Below are positions 14,979 to 22,778 of a stretch of DNA of 33,104 nt, piece after piece (the first letter of the stretch is position 1; each line of letters starts with the position of its first letter). The notes below the pieces were generated by a model. It ran no database searches. It was not told the origin of the DNA and was given only the letters and a program-made list of their open reading frames with translations. The position numbers were made by a program, and so were the translations under genes. Source of the stretch: Chloroflexota bacterium (GTDB lineage Bacteria > Chloroflexota > UBA6077 > JACCZL01); contig JADLFM010000186.1 in the NCBI GenBank assembly GCA_020845495.1, positions 1 through 33,104 of the forward strand, given 5' to 3'.

Positions 14979-17650
14979 GGTGATGCCTCCGCCGCTCCGC
15001 CCATCGGCAGCGTGATGTGAAACGTGGCTCCCTCGCCGGGCCGGCTCTCCAGCCAGATGCGCCCGCCATGCAGCTCGACCATCGCCTTGGCAATCGGCAG
15101 GCCCAGGCCGCTGCCCTGACCGCGCCGGGCGGCCTCGTTCCGGGGTCGGTAGAAGCGCTCGAAGATGCGAGGCTGATCCTCCACTGCGATGCCCGGCCCG
15201 TCGTCGGCCACAGTGAGCAGGATCTCGCGGCGCCGTCGCTTGAGAGTCAGGCGGATCGTGCCGCCGTTATTGCCGTATCGATGGGCATTGACCAGCAGGT
15301 TGTACAGGGCGCGCTCGAGTCGCTCGGCGTCGATCAACGCCATGACCGGGCGCCTGGGAAGCTCGATCACCAGCCGTTGGCCACGCCGCTCGGCAAGGGG
15401 TTCGACGGTACGTGCCAGTCGTTCGGCCAGCGTCCGCAGATCGCACGGGGCGGCCGTGAGGCGAAGCCGGCCGGCCTGCAACCGCGTCAGGTCGAGTAGG
15501 TCGTCCACGAGCGTCGCCATCCGCTCGGACTCACGATGGATGTTCTCCAGGAGGCGGTGGAGCGGCTCGCCCAGGTCGGGCGGCGCGTTCTCGAGTACCA
15601 CTTCGATCGAGGCCTTGATCGTGGCAATCGGCGTCCGTAGATCGTGCGAGGCGTTGGCGAGGAGTTCTTCCTTCAGGCGATCTAGCTCACGCCTGGCGGT
15701 CACGTCGCGAATGGTGAGCACTGCCCCGATCCGGGCGCCGTCCTCGGCCAGGACCGGGGTGGCGCTGCCCTCCGCCAGCACCCTCGTGCCGTCCGGTCGC
15801 TGGATATGGAGCTCCATATCGTCGATGCGCTCACCCACGAGCGCGGCCCGTGCCAGGGGCGCGAGCTCCGGATGGTCCTTCGCCACGGCAGCGTGCTCCA
15901 AGAAGGTGCGCTGGTCCAACTCCGCGCCGACCAGCGCCTCGTCCGTTTGACCGAGCAGACTGCGCGCAGCCACGTTAACGAAGGCGATCCTCCCACGTTG
16001 ATCGGCGATCACCACGCCGTCGGCAATCTGGCCGAGGATGGCGGTGCGCTCGGCCGCCAATTGCTCGGCGCGTGCCCGCGCACGCTGCTCGGCCTCGTAG
16101 AGTCGCGCCCGCTCGATTGCCTCGGAGCACTCTTCCGTCAGGGTCAGCGCAAACGATCGATCGTCGTCGTCCACGAGGCGATCCACCGGGAACCTGAACG
16201 CCAGCCCACCGATCGCTCGGTCGCCCACGAGTAACGGGAGCGACGCGACGACGCCGAAACTGTCGGCGCTCTGGGCGGACACGAGCGCCGGGAACCGGAT
16301 CGGAATCTCGGAAGCATTCACCCAGATGACCGTCCCGGTCCGGACCGATTGCGCCAGCGGGATCGGCTCGGTGAGTGGGAAGCGGCGCCATCGTTCGAGG
16401 GCATCAGACGTGAGGCCCGACGTGTGGACCAGCTCGACGTGGGCGCCGTCGTCGGTCAGCAGGCCGATCGCACCGGATTCCGCGCCGAGCGCTGCCACGC
16501 CCTGATCGAGGATGACCTCGACGACCTGATCGCGGGTGAGCGCCATGGACAACGCGGCCGTGGCAGCCTGGAGATGGGCCATGCGGTCGGCAGCACGTTC
16601 GGCGGCTGCACGCGCCGCTTGCTCGGCGGCGTACAGGCGAGCATTGTCGACGGCGTCGGCACAGTGGCGGGCTAGCTCCTCGGCCAGGGTGATGTCATCC
16701 TGAGCGAAGTCACGGTCGATACTGGAGCGGACGAGCGTCATGGCGCCGAGAATGAGTCCATGCGCCAGGAGTGGCACGACCAGCATGGCGCCGCTCCCCA
16801 TCCGCTGGAGCAGGCGTGCGTGATCCTCATCGTGCGCGATCGTCGATACCAGCGCGTCTCCGGCCTGCAATGTGGAACGGCCCGTTCGGAGCGCCTGCCA
16901 GACCGGGTGCAATCGCGCGGGGTCCGGTGGAAATCGCCTGGCAAGCTCCTGGACGTCGGCCTCATGGCGAGGGTCCGCGTGCGCCGCAGCCACGCGACGG
17001 ACCAGCCCAGACGGATCGACGAGATCGACCGCGCACCAGGCAGCCAGCGAGGTGGTGGCGAGGCGCGCAACACGTCGGAGCGTGGCCTCAAGGTCGAGCG
17101 AGGATGCGAGCGCTGCGCCGGCTTCCGCAAGAAACGCGAGACGGTGCTCCTTCTCCTTCAGACCCGCGATGTCTGCCAGGACGCCGACGTAGCGCGTCAT
17201 GCTGCCGTCGTCATTCGCGACCGTGGCCCTCCCCTCGACCCACCCGGCGCCCCCTGAAGGCAGCATGAGCCGGTACTCGGCCTGGAACGGCTCGTCGGTA
17301 CGAACGAGTCGGCGCCACTCCGAAGCCACGCGCTGGCGATCATCCGCATGGATCGCCCCCAACCAGCCGTCGCCGTGTGCTTGACTCGGCGTCACACCCG
17401 TCATCTCGCACCATCGATCGTTGACGTAGGTGTACTGTCCACGGGCATCGGCCTCGAAGAGCCCAACGGGCGCGGCGTTGGCGAGACGGCAATGGTCCGA
17501 CTGACTGGTTCGCGGCGACTGCTCGGCGCCGCTGCTGCCCATGGCCTGGTCGACGACGCGCAATGCGGCATGCTGTTGGGCATCAACGGGCAGCGCCGTC
17601 GTGGAAACTCGTTCTTCCGACTGGCTGCCCTGGTTGGCGTGCTCGTCCAT
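14975..17650 (-). CDS. PAS-GAF-GAF-PAS sensor histidine kinase, soluble
   Basis: 891 residues with no transmembrane helix, so a cytoplasmic sensor. Order: PAS (about 52-165, VGLFEADARGQYTYVNDRWC), GAF (about 170-345), GAF (about 355-525), PAS (about 532-655, ADGVVIADQRGRIAFVN), HisKA with phospho-acceptor His669 in ANASHDLRTP, and HATPase_c with N-box Asn784/Asn788, DDGPGI (816-821) and GQGSGLGLPI (845-854). All catalytic motifs are intact. PAS and GAF domains can bind haem, flavin or small ligands; the ligand cannot be read from sequence. Two GAF domains followed by a kinase recall DosS/DosT of the dormancy regulon, but the PAS units and the OmpR-type partner differ. The start ATG at 17650 has only a weak AGGA upstream. 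The gene overlaps the response regulator by four bases. Confidence 0.92.
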   Translation of the reverse strand: MDEHANQGSQSEERVSTTALPVDAQQHAALRVVDQAMGSSGAEQSPRTSQSDHCRLANAAPVGLFEADARGQYTYVNDRWCEMTGVTPSQAHGDGWLGAIHADDRQRVASEWRRLVRTDEPFQAEYRLMLPSGGAGWVEGRATVANDDGSMTRYVGVLADIAGLKEKEHRLAFLAEAGAALASSLDLEATLRRVARLATTSLAAWCAVDLVDPSGLVRRVAAAHADPRHEADVQELARRFPPDPARLHPVWQALRTGRSTLQAGDALVSTIAHDEDHARLLQRMGSGAMLVVPLLAHGLILGAMTLVRSSIDRDFAQDDITLAEELARHCADAVDNARLYAAEQAARAAAERAADRMAHLQAATAALSMALTRDQVVEVILDQGVAALGAESGAIGLLTDDGAHVELVHTSGLTSDALERWRRFPLTEPIPLAQSVRTGTVIWVNASEIPIRFPALVSAQSADSFGVVASLPLLVGDRAIGGLAFRFPVDRLVDDDDRSFALTLTEECSEAIERARLYEAEQRARARAEQLAAERTAILGQIADGVVIADQRGRIAFVNVAARSLLGQTDEALVGAELDQRTFLEHAAVAKDHPELAPLARAALVGERIDDMELHIQRPDGTRVLAEGSATPVLAEDGARIGAVLTIRDVTARRELDRLKEELLANASHDLRTPIATIKASIEVVLENAPPDLGEPLHRLLENIHRESERMATLVDDLLDLTRLQAGRLRLTAAPCDLRTLAERLARTVEPLAERRGQRLVIELPRRPVMALIDAERLERALYNLLVNAHRYGNNGGTIRLTLKRRRREILLTVADDGPGIAVEDQPRIFERFYRPRNEAARRGQGSGLGLPIAKAMVELHGGRIWLESRPGEGATFHITLPMGGAAEASP

Positions 17651-17798
17651 GGCGTGGGCGATCCTGCGCGGGAGTTAGTGCCAGCACAGCGCGAGTCGAT
17701 CGACAGCGCTCCTGGTGGTCACTCGTCCGTGGCCAGGTCGTTGCGGCCGACGCGTGAATCGTATGGATTCTCGCACATCCACCATACCCACGGCTCAC

Positions 17799-18668
17799 TC
17801 ATGCCTTCGAGATCGACGACGGCGACCGAGCATTCCACCCACACGACGCGAAGGGCGGGACGAGCAAGAGCGGCATCCCTGCCGACTGAAGGCTGCTGGT
17901 GGCGATGCCGCCCATCTCGGAGCACGCAAGAGCGCCTCTCCCGCGCGTGGTCATGGCGAGCAAGCTCGCTCGCTGCGTTCGACTCACGGCTGCGATCATC
18001 GTGCCGGGCTCGCCCACCACGGCAAGCGCCGAGACTCTCGTCCTGGCGGTCTGAAGCTCCCTGGCGAGATTCTCCACGTATCGACGAGCGGCGGCAAGGT
18101 CACCTTCGTCGCCGGGCGCCGGCCCGCCGAAGACGGCGACGTTTGGCGCCACGACGCGAAGTAGGAGCAGGTCGGCTTCGAGCGCGTCAGCGAGTACTCG
18201 AGCCGGTGTCAGCGCCTGCTCAGCCTGCTCCGACCCGTCAAGGGCGACCAGGATACGGCGGACATCGTGATTGCCTCGAAGCGATGCCATGCCGGTCGGT
18301 ACCACGAGGACGGGCACCGGTGATCGGCGAGCAATGTGGTGGGCGACATCGACTGCCAGGCCCGCGCTAGACCAGCTATCGGATGCCACCACGACGAGGT
18401 CAGGACGCCGACGCTCGATGGCATCGTGGATGAACGTCACCGGATCGTCAAGGTCCGCGCCGGGATCGACCGGGGATACTCTGTCCGAGGTGACCGCGCC
18501 ACCAGGAGCCAGCTCCGACTGTGTATGCGTCCCGGGTACGACATTGGGCGCTATCCGTAGCAGGTCCAGTCGAGCACCGGTCGCGCGTTGAAGCATCGTG
18601 GCGCAGGCCAGCGCGCGATCGGCCATCCACGAGCCGTCGTGCGGAACGAGAAGTGTGGTGAGTCGCAC
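17799..18668 (-). CDS. Universal stress protein, two UspA-like domains, degenerate nucleotide loops
   Basis: A 289-residue tandem Usp starting at GTG 18668, with GAGG five bases upstream. The N-terminal domain begins TTLLVPHDGS, but its loop (VVASDSWSSAGLAVDVAHH) lacks the Gly-rich nucleotide motif entirely. The C-terminal domain keeps a partial motif, AMTTRGRGALACSEMGG, in which His is Arg and the final Ser is Gly. ATP binding is therefore doubtful in the first half and uncertain in the second, unlike most neighbours. It may be a non-nucleotide-binding Usp acting as a partner of the others. A direct-repeat promoter element (site C) lies about 105-145 bp upstream. It is convergent with nothing and lies next to the kinase gene, 148 bp from it. 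Confidence 0.85.
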   Translation of the reverse strand: MRLTTLLVPHDGSWMADRALACATMLQRATGARLDLLRIAPNVVPGTHTQSELAPGGAVTSDRVSPVDPGADLDDPVTFIHDAIERRRPDLVVVASDSWSSAGLAVDVAHHIARRSPVPVLVVPTGMASLRGNHDVRRILVALDGSEQAEQALTPARVLADALEADLLLLRVVAPNVAVFGGPAPGDEGDLAAARRYVENLARELQTARTRVSALAVVGEPGTMIAAVSRTQRASLLAMTTRGRGALACSEMGGIATSSLQSAGMPLLLVPPFASCGWNARSPSSISKA

Positions 18669-18771
18669 CCTTACCTCACAAAACTGCTGTCAGCGGGCCG
18701 TCCCTGCCAGATTCAGCAGGCCAGCCGGCATGCGCGCCAGGACAGGCGGACGGTGGGAGCATACTCGGGCT

Positions 18772-18813
18772 GCATCTCGGCTCGTCTCACTCTTCATTAA
18801 CGGCGTGTCAACG
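18772..18813 (-). promoter_or_regulatory. Direct-repeat promoter element, site C (USP 289 aa)
   Basis: Minus strand: CGTTGACACGCCGTTAATG from 18813, with half-sites GTTGA (18812-18808) and GTTAA (18801-18797), 11 bp apart. The third block is not conserved here: AGATGC stands where the others have CAA. It faces the USP gene starting at 18668 and shares a 366-bp divergent gap with site H, which faces the other way. No other feature was seen in that gap. Confidence 0.55.
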
Positions 18814-18908
18814 TCTGTCCTGCTGCCAGGGGCGTCATCGGCAGCGAGGAGACGTGGCGTCGAACGAAGTCCAGGCTGCTCGGCAGCAACGTCTGACGAT
18901 GGCGCCGG

Positions 18909-18950
18909 CTGTTGATGGAGCGTTGATGCTCCGAGACATTTCGGGCAACG
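18909..18950 (+). promoter_or_regulatory. Direct-repeat promoter element, site H (soluble kinase)
   Basis: Plus strand: TGTTGATGGAGCGTTGATG, half-sites GTTGA at 18910-18914 and 18921-18925. CAACGA follows 17 nt after TTGATG, at 18945-18950. The kinase start at 19035 is 85 bp downstream. Confidence 0.65.
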
Positions 18951-19034
18951 AGTGTGCTCGATCATCCGGCCCGCATCGGCGTCTGACCGGCGTTGCCGCT
19001 TCAGATGACCTCGTTTGTGAGGAGGGGCCAGAAG

Positions 19035-19787
19035 ATGTCGGGAGCGACACTACTTGTGGCAAGGCCCGCGCACATGGAGTCGGTTCTGGAAGCACCCGGG
19101 GCGGACGGCGTGTGTGCATCTGGTGCTGAAGCATCGCGCGAGCTGCGGCATGAGGTCGGGAACGCCCTCACGGCGGCGTCCGCCTACGCCCAGTGGCTAG
19201 TGCTCCGGCGGTCAGGTGGTGCGGACGAGCGCGAGTACCGGGCGCTCCAGGCGATCCGGGACAGCGTGGCGCGTGCCCTACGCCTCCTCGATCAGCACGC
19301 GGTGCGGCAACTAGCCGTGCCCCGGCCGCTGCACGAGCTCGTGGAGCTGGCGGTCCGTCAAGCGCCCGCCCAGCGCATGCACACCATTCGTGTTCGGAGG
19401 CTGACGCAGGATCTGCCCAGTGTCTGCGCCGATCCGGATGCCGTCGTTCAGATCGTGACGAACTTGCTCAGTAACGCCGCGAAATACTCACTGTCCGGCA
19501 CGCCGATCGACGTCGAACTCGACCGTGCGGACGGCAGGGCGTACGTCGTCGTCCGTGACCGGGGGATCGGCTTTGAACCGGCGCTGACGGACGCGATCTT
19601 CAACGGCTACCGCACACCGCTGGCATCCCGGATGGCAGACGGACAGGGGATCGGCCTGCGGCTGAGCCGCAGGCTGGCCCAGCAAGCCGGAGGACGTCTG
19701 TGGGCCTTCAGCACACCGGGGCGTGAGACGTCCTTCCACCTCGAGCTTCCGATTGCCGACGAGACCTCTGGAGAATCTCATGGATAA
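19035..19787 (+). CDS. Soluble orphan histidine kinase
   Basis: 250 residues with no sensory domain and no membrane helix. After about 30 variable residues comes a dimerisation helix with a likely phospho-acceptor His39 in ELRHEVGNALTAASAY (the H-E-x-x-N form), and then a HATPase_c domain with N-box Asn143/Asn147 (VTNLLSNAAKYS), DRGIG (175-179) and GQGIGLRLS (203-211). The catalytic core looks complete. The ATG at 19035 has GGAGGGG seven bases upstream, which fixes the start inside a longer frame. No response regulator gene is adjacent; the OmpR-type regulator 4 kb away is a possible partner. The gene has its own direct-repeat promoter element (site H) and overlaps the next gene by eight bases. 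Confidence 0.85.
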   Translation: MSGATLLVARPAHMESVLEAPGADGVCASGAEASRELRHEVGNALTAASAYAQWLVLRRSGGADEREYRALQAIRDSVARALRLLDQHAVRQLAVPRPLHELVELAVRQAPAQRMHTIRVRRLTQDLPSVCADPDAVVQIVTNLLSNAAKYSLSGTPIDVELDRADGRAYVVVRDRGIGFEPALTDAIFNGYRTPLASRMADGQGIGLRLSRRLAQQAGGRLWAFSTPGRETSFHLELPIADETSGESHG

Positions 19788-20640
19788 GACTGTCGTGCCA
19801 CCCCCATCATGGCGAGCGGCGGCACTGCGACGGATCGAAGCCACGAATGTCGCAGGTTTCGACACGCACCACAGCCGCGCGATGAACCTCGAGGCGATCC
19901 GCGGATTGCTGCATGGCGATCCGGCCTACACGCTCGGAATCACAAGCGTCGAGCGCGTCGAATTCAAGGACGCGCTCGACGCGGTAGCATCGGTCACTGG
20001 GTACTCGTCCGATCCTGAGGTCACCACCGGCGGGGGATACATCGCACCGACCGCGACGCTTCGAGGACTTGAGGAGGCGGCGTGTCGCATCGCGGAAGTC
20101 GCCGAGCGTCACGGGCGATTCCTCGTGGCTACCGGCCACCCTGGCAGCCTGCTGTTGTTCTGCACGGAGCTGGCGCGGCTCATTCGGAGCTGGGGCGGCG
20201 AGATAGCGGAACCGGCTCGCGGCGTGTGGGTCCCGCCCAACCTCACCCTCGACTACGTGGCCGGGGTCGCGGTCACGACCGATGGGCGCAGCCTGCAGCA
20301 CACGCACGACCATCGCGCGATGGAGCTGATGTTGGAGGACGCCGAGCACATCGACCTGGTGATCGGCGACCACGGGTACGCCGGCGCGGCGATCAACGCC
20401 GGCCTCCCGGTCGTGACCCTTGTCGATACCAACGATCCGGTGCCGGCCGTAGCCCGACGCCTGGGCGCCGACGTGACCATCATCCCGGCAGACGACAACC
20501 TGCCACCTTCGTCGTACCTACCCTTGACTGAGCTCATGCGCGAGCTTGTGGACCGGTCATGGATCGAAGTGGGCCTGCCCGAGTACAGCGTCGGATGGTG
20601 CGACCGTCGCCAGGACGCACCGGGCCGGCCCGTCGCGTAG
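19780..20640 (+). CDS. Phosphatase-like protein of actinobacterial type
   Basis: 286 residues. The motifs are FLVATGHPGSLL (about 114-125), HTHDHRAMELM (174-184), IGDHGYAGAAINAG (195-208), VDTNDP (215-220) and PADDN (236-240). This set matches a family, common in actinobacteria, that databases label simply phosphatase; I am not aware of a defined substrate, and catalytic proof is lacking. The several His, Asp and Gly residues in the motifs look like a metal- or phosphate-binding site. The start ATG at 19780 has TGGAGA five bases upstream and lies within the end of the kinase gene, so the two are translationally coupled. That suggests it acts in the same signalling branch, for instance on a small phosphorylated molecule or protein. 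Confidence 0.6.
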   Translation: MDKTVVPPPSWRAAALRRIEATNVAGFDTHHSRAMNLEAIRGLLHGDPAYTLGITSVERVEFKDALDAVASVTGYSSDPEVTTGGGYIAPTATLRGLEEAACRIAEVAERHGRFLVATGHPGSLLLFCTELARLIRSWGGEIAEPARGVWVPPNLTLDYVAGVAVTTDGRSLQHTHDHRAMELMLEDAEHIDLVIGDHGYAGAAINAGLPVVTLVDTNDPVPAVARRLGADVTIIPADDNLPPSSYLPLTELMRELVDRSWIEVGLPEYSVGWCDRRQDAPGRPVA

Positions 20641-20667
20641 CTCCCGTCCCAGGCTTGCGCGATGTTG

Positions 20668-20685
20668 CTGAGGCCAGCGCCTCAG
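20668..20685 (+). terminator. Short stem-loop after the phosphatase-like gene
   Basis: CTGAGGC (20668-20674), loop CAGC and GCCTCAG (20679-20685) form a perfect 7-bp stem 27 bp after the stop. There is no T-run, and it could also be an attenuator or mRNA-stabilising hairpin before the next small gene. Confidence 0.35.
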
Positions 20686-20733
20686 GAGCATGCGGCGCGG
20701 AGTCCATCGATCATCCGAGAGGAGGCTGCATCA

Positions 20734-20997
20734 ATGCTGTCCGAGCGGGCCGCCGAACATGCGCGCCAGCTACGAGCGCTTCTCGCCGACGGCACGCTCG
20801 GACGAATCGGAACCGTGGATCTGGGCGGCGGGGTCAGATTGCGCCTCGATCACGCCGTCAGGATCGTTCTCAGCGACCTCGACGAGTTCGCTGAACACGC
20901 CCGGGCGGGAGGCGACGGCGGCGCCGATCGATGGCAGCAGCTCGGCGAGGAGCTGGCGTATCTGCACCGACTGGCTCGGCCTGGTCAGCCGCCGTAG
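20734..20997 (+). CDS. Small hypothetical protein, 87 residues
   Basis: Not recognised. The ATG at 20734 has GGAGG eight bases upstream, which sets the start. The product is soluble and mixed-charge: an N-terminal helix (MLSERAAEHARQLRALLADG), a central beta-rich part (IGTVDLGGGVRLRLDHAVRIVLSD is its core) and a C-terminal helix. The codon use is like that of neighbouring real genes. It follows the phosphatase-like gene on the same strand after 93 bp with a small hairpin between. Confidence 0.5.
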   Translation: MLSERAAEHARQLRALLADGTLGRIGTVDLGGGVRLRLDHAVRIVLSDLDEFAEHARAGGDGGADRWQQLGEELAYLHRLARPGQPP

Positions 20998-21091
20998 CAG
21001 CGGCAACTACCGGACACGCCAGGTCGCCATGACCAATGACAGAAGCTCTGGCGTCGCTGGCTGAACCAGCGCGCTGACGGGAGGCATGGCT

Positions 21092-21415
21092 ATGGCACAG
21101 GCCACCGCGCTAGAGGCACGTGATCTGGCGCCCACGGATCCCTATCATGTCACCGGAGCCGAGATCATGGACCCACCGGAGGGTTGGCTGGAGAGCCTGA
21201 AGCACTTCGGGCCAGGCATGATCCTGAGCGCCTCGACCGTCGGCTCGGGCGAGTAGGCTGCTACTACGACGCTCGGCGCCCAGGCCGGCTTCGCCATCCT
21301 CTGGATGGTCATCGTTAGCTGCGTCGTCAAGGTGGCGGCCCAGTCGAGCTGGCCCGCTGGACGATCGCGACCGGCACACCGGCGCTCTCAGGCTTCAACG
21401 TCGCTGTTCCTCCCG
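21092..21415 (+). pseudogene. Nramp-family manganese/iron transporter, N-terminal remnant
   Basis: From the ATG at 21092 (GGGAGG seven bases upstream) the frame reads a hydrophilic lead, then PPEGWLESLKHFGPGMILSA and STVGSGE, followed by a TAG at 21254-21256 where relatives have Leu. After the stop the same frame continues AATTTLGAQAGFAILWMVI VSCVVKVAAQ, the first helices of an Nramp transporter with the usual GPG...GSGE motif. It then shifts frame near 21343 and goes on as VELARWTIATGTPALSGFN before losing similarity. Intact proteins of this family have about 400-600 residues. A nonsense mutation, a frameshift and loss of the rest make it non-functional. Confidence 0.8.
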
Positions 21416-21439
21416 TCCCACCGTCTCGATGCCTGCCAC

Positions 21440-21481
21440 CGTTGACGCGCCATTGATGTCCGGCCACGTCGAGGGCAACAC
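21440..21481 (+). promoter_or_regulatory. Direct-repeat promoter element, site F (LiaF-like gene)
   Basis: Plus strand: CGTTGACGCGCCATTGATG, half-sites GTTGA (21441-21445) and ATTGA (21452-21456), 11 bp apart. CAACAC follows 17 nt after TTGATG, at 21476-21481. The next start codon is 75 bp downstream at 21557. It lies just past the end of the Nramp remnant. Confidence 0.65.
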
Positions 21482-21556
21482 CGCTCACCGAGACTTTTCC
21501 TGTCGATCTGGCGACGGGGCCATCTGTCACTACAGGACGCTGTCGGAGCTGCGACC

Positions 21557-22159
21557 GTGAACTGGTCAAGAGCCTTCGTCGGAATGACGCTGGTCGTGTT
21601 GGGCGGGTTGTTCGTCCTGGAATCACAGGGACAAGCCTGGGCGCGAGAGGTGATCCGCGGCGTCTGGCCGCTCTTCATCATCGTCGTCGGGCTGGGCTTG
21701 GTCGTGCTGCTGGCCGAACGCCGAACGAACGTCGGTGCGGCGGTCGTCGTGGCGGTCGTCGTGGCCGCCGGCCTGACGCTCCTGGCCGCCCGGGTGACCG
21801 TCGTGTCAGACACCCTGATGGCCGCACTCTGGCCCTGGGGACTCATCGCCATCGGCATCGGGATCACGCTCGATCAACGCGGCGATCAGAAACCTCCCGT
21901 GCACTACACCTGGGAAGGCTCCAGGTCGGTAGCCTGGCGGACCAGGCTAGACCGCTGCTGGCGGCGCCTGCGCTCCACGTTCATCCGTGGTGCGTCCAGG
22001 CGAGCAGGAAGGATCCACCATGATCACATCGCTGTTGGTCCCAGTGGACGGCTCCGACCTCGCAGAGCAGGTCGTCCCCCGTGCGATGCGGCTGGCGGCT
22101 ACCGAGAACGCTATTGTTATCGTTGTCCTCGCACACGCCAGGACACCCCGTACCAGTGA
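21557..22159 (+). CDS. LiaF-like transmembrane protein (DUF5668-type), frame may be damaged at its end
   Basis: The first 110 residues hold four hydrophobic helices: AFVGMTLVVLGGLFVLE, then VWPLFIIVVGLGLVVLLAE, a helix at 63-80 and WPWGLIAIGIGITLDQRG. The pattern of a G-x-x-L-x-x-L helix followed by W-P-L-x-x-I-x-x-G is that of the LiaI/LiaF-like transmembrane region (DUF5668). After residue 115 the sequence turns Arg-rich and unrelated, and the frame overlaps the following USP gene by 140 bases. A gene overlapping that far is unusual, so a stop was probably lost or a frameshift occurred near 21900-22000; the original protein likely ended before 22020. The start is GTG at 21557 with GGAG eight bases upstream, 75 bp after promoter element F. 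Confidence 0.6.
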   Translation: MNWSRAFVGMTLVVLGGLFVLESQGQAWAREVIRGVWPLFIIVVGLGLVVLLAERRTNVGAAVVVAVVVAAGLTLLAARVTVVSDTLMAALWPWGLIAIGIGITLDQRGDQKPPVHYTWEGSRSVAWRTRLDRCWRRLRSTFIRGASRRAGRIHHDHIAVGPSGRLRPRRAGRPPCDAAGGYRERYCYRCPRTRQDTPYQ

Positions 22160-22741
22160 TAGCGCCCCTGAATACGATCTCCTGGCCGCAGCGGAGCGAG
22201 TGCGTGCATATGGGGTACAGACCGAGACACGCACGCTCGACGTGGCTGATGGGGACGTGCGCCGGGCACTCTGTGACGCCACTCACGAGCAGCCGACAGA
22301 CCTGGTCGCAATGGCGGCTCACGGGCTTGGATGGCGAGGTGGGAGGTTCTTCGGCGGTGTCGCGGACCGAGTGTTCCGCGCTACCGAGGCGCCGATCCTC
22401 CTGATCCCGGCCGCCTACCGCCAACCCTGGACACGAGATCATCCGCTGCGCATCGTTATCCGACTCGACGATCCGGAATCGGCGAATCAGCTAGGTATGA
22501 CGGTCGGGACTGCCTGATGTTCGGCAACGTCGCGACCATGCACCTCCAGCGCGCCGACATGCCGGTCCTGCTCACCCGCCATCGGCACATGCGTGGGCCA
22601 GGGAGATTGCCAGGGTCGATGCTTCGGTCGGTGGCTGACAAGGCGGCCTCCGGGCGTCGCGAACTGGATGGTGCGTCACCGGTCCCGCTGACCGTCCGGG
22701 CTGTCGAGGCCGCCGCGGCGACTGGCTTCGTCCATGGCTAG
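22020..22741 (+). pseudogene. Universal stress protein, second domain deleted and frameshifted
   Basis: Starts at ATG 22020 with GGAAGG seven bases upstream. The first domain (MITSLLVPVDGSDLAEQVVP to ILLIPAA) is complete, with a divergent loop MAAHGLGWRGGRFFGG. The second domain begins LRIVIRLDDPE but stops at a TGA at about 22517. In another frame the sequence resumes immediately with MFGNVATMHLQRADMPVLL, which is the end of a Usp second domain, and continues to a stop at 22741. About 90 residues of the second domain are missing. The first domain could still be made as a 165-residue single-domain protein. Confidence 0.75.
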
Positions 22742-22778
22742 CCGGCTCGGACACGGTTTGGTCACGCCTACGAAGGCG

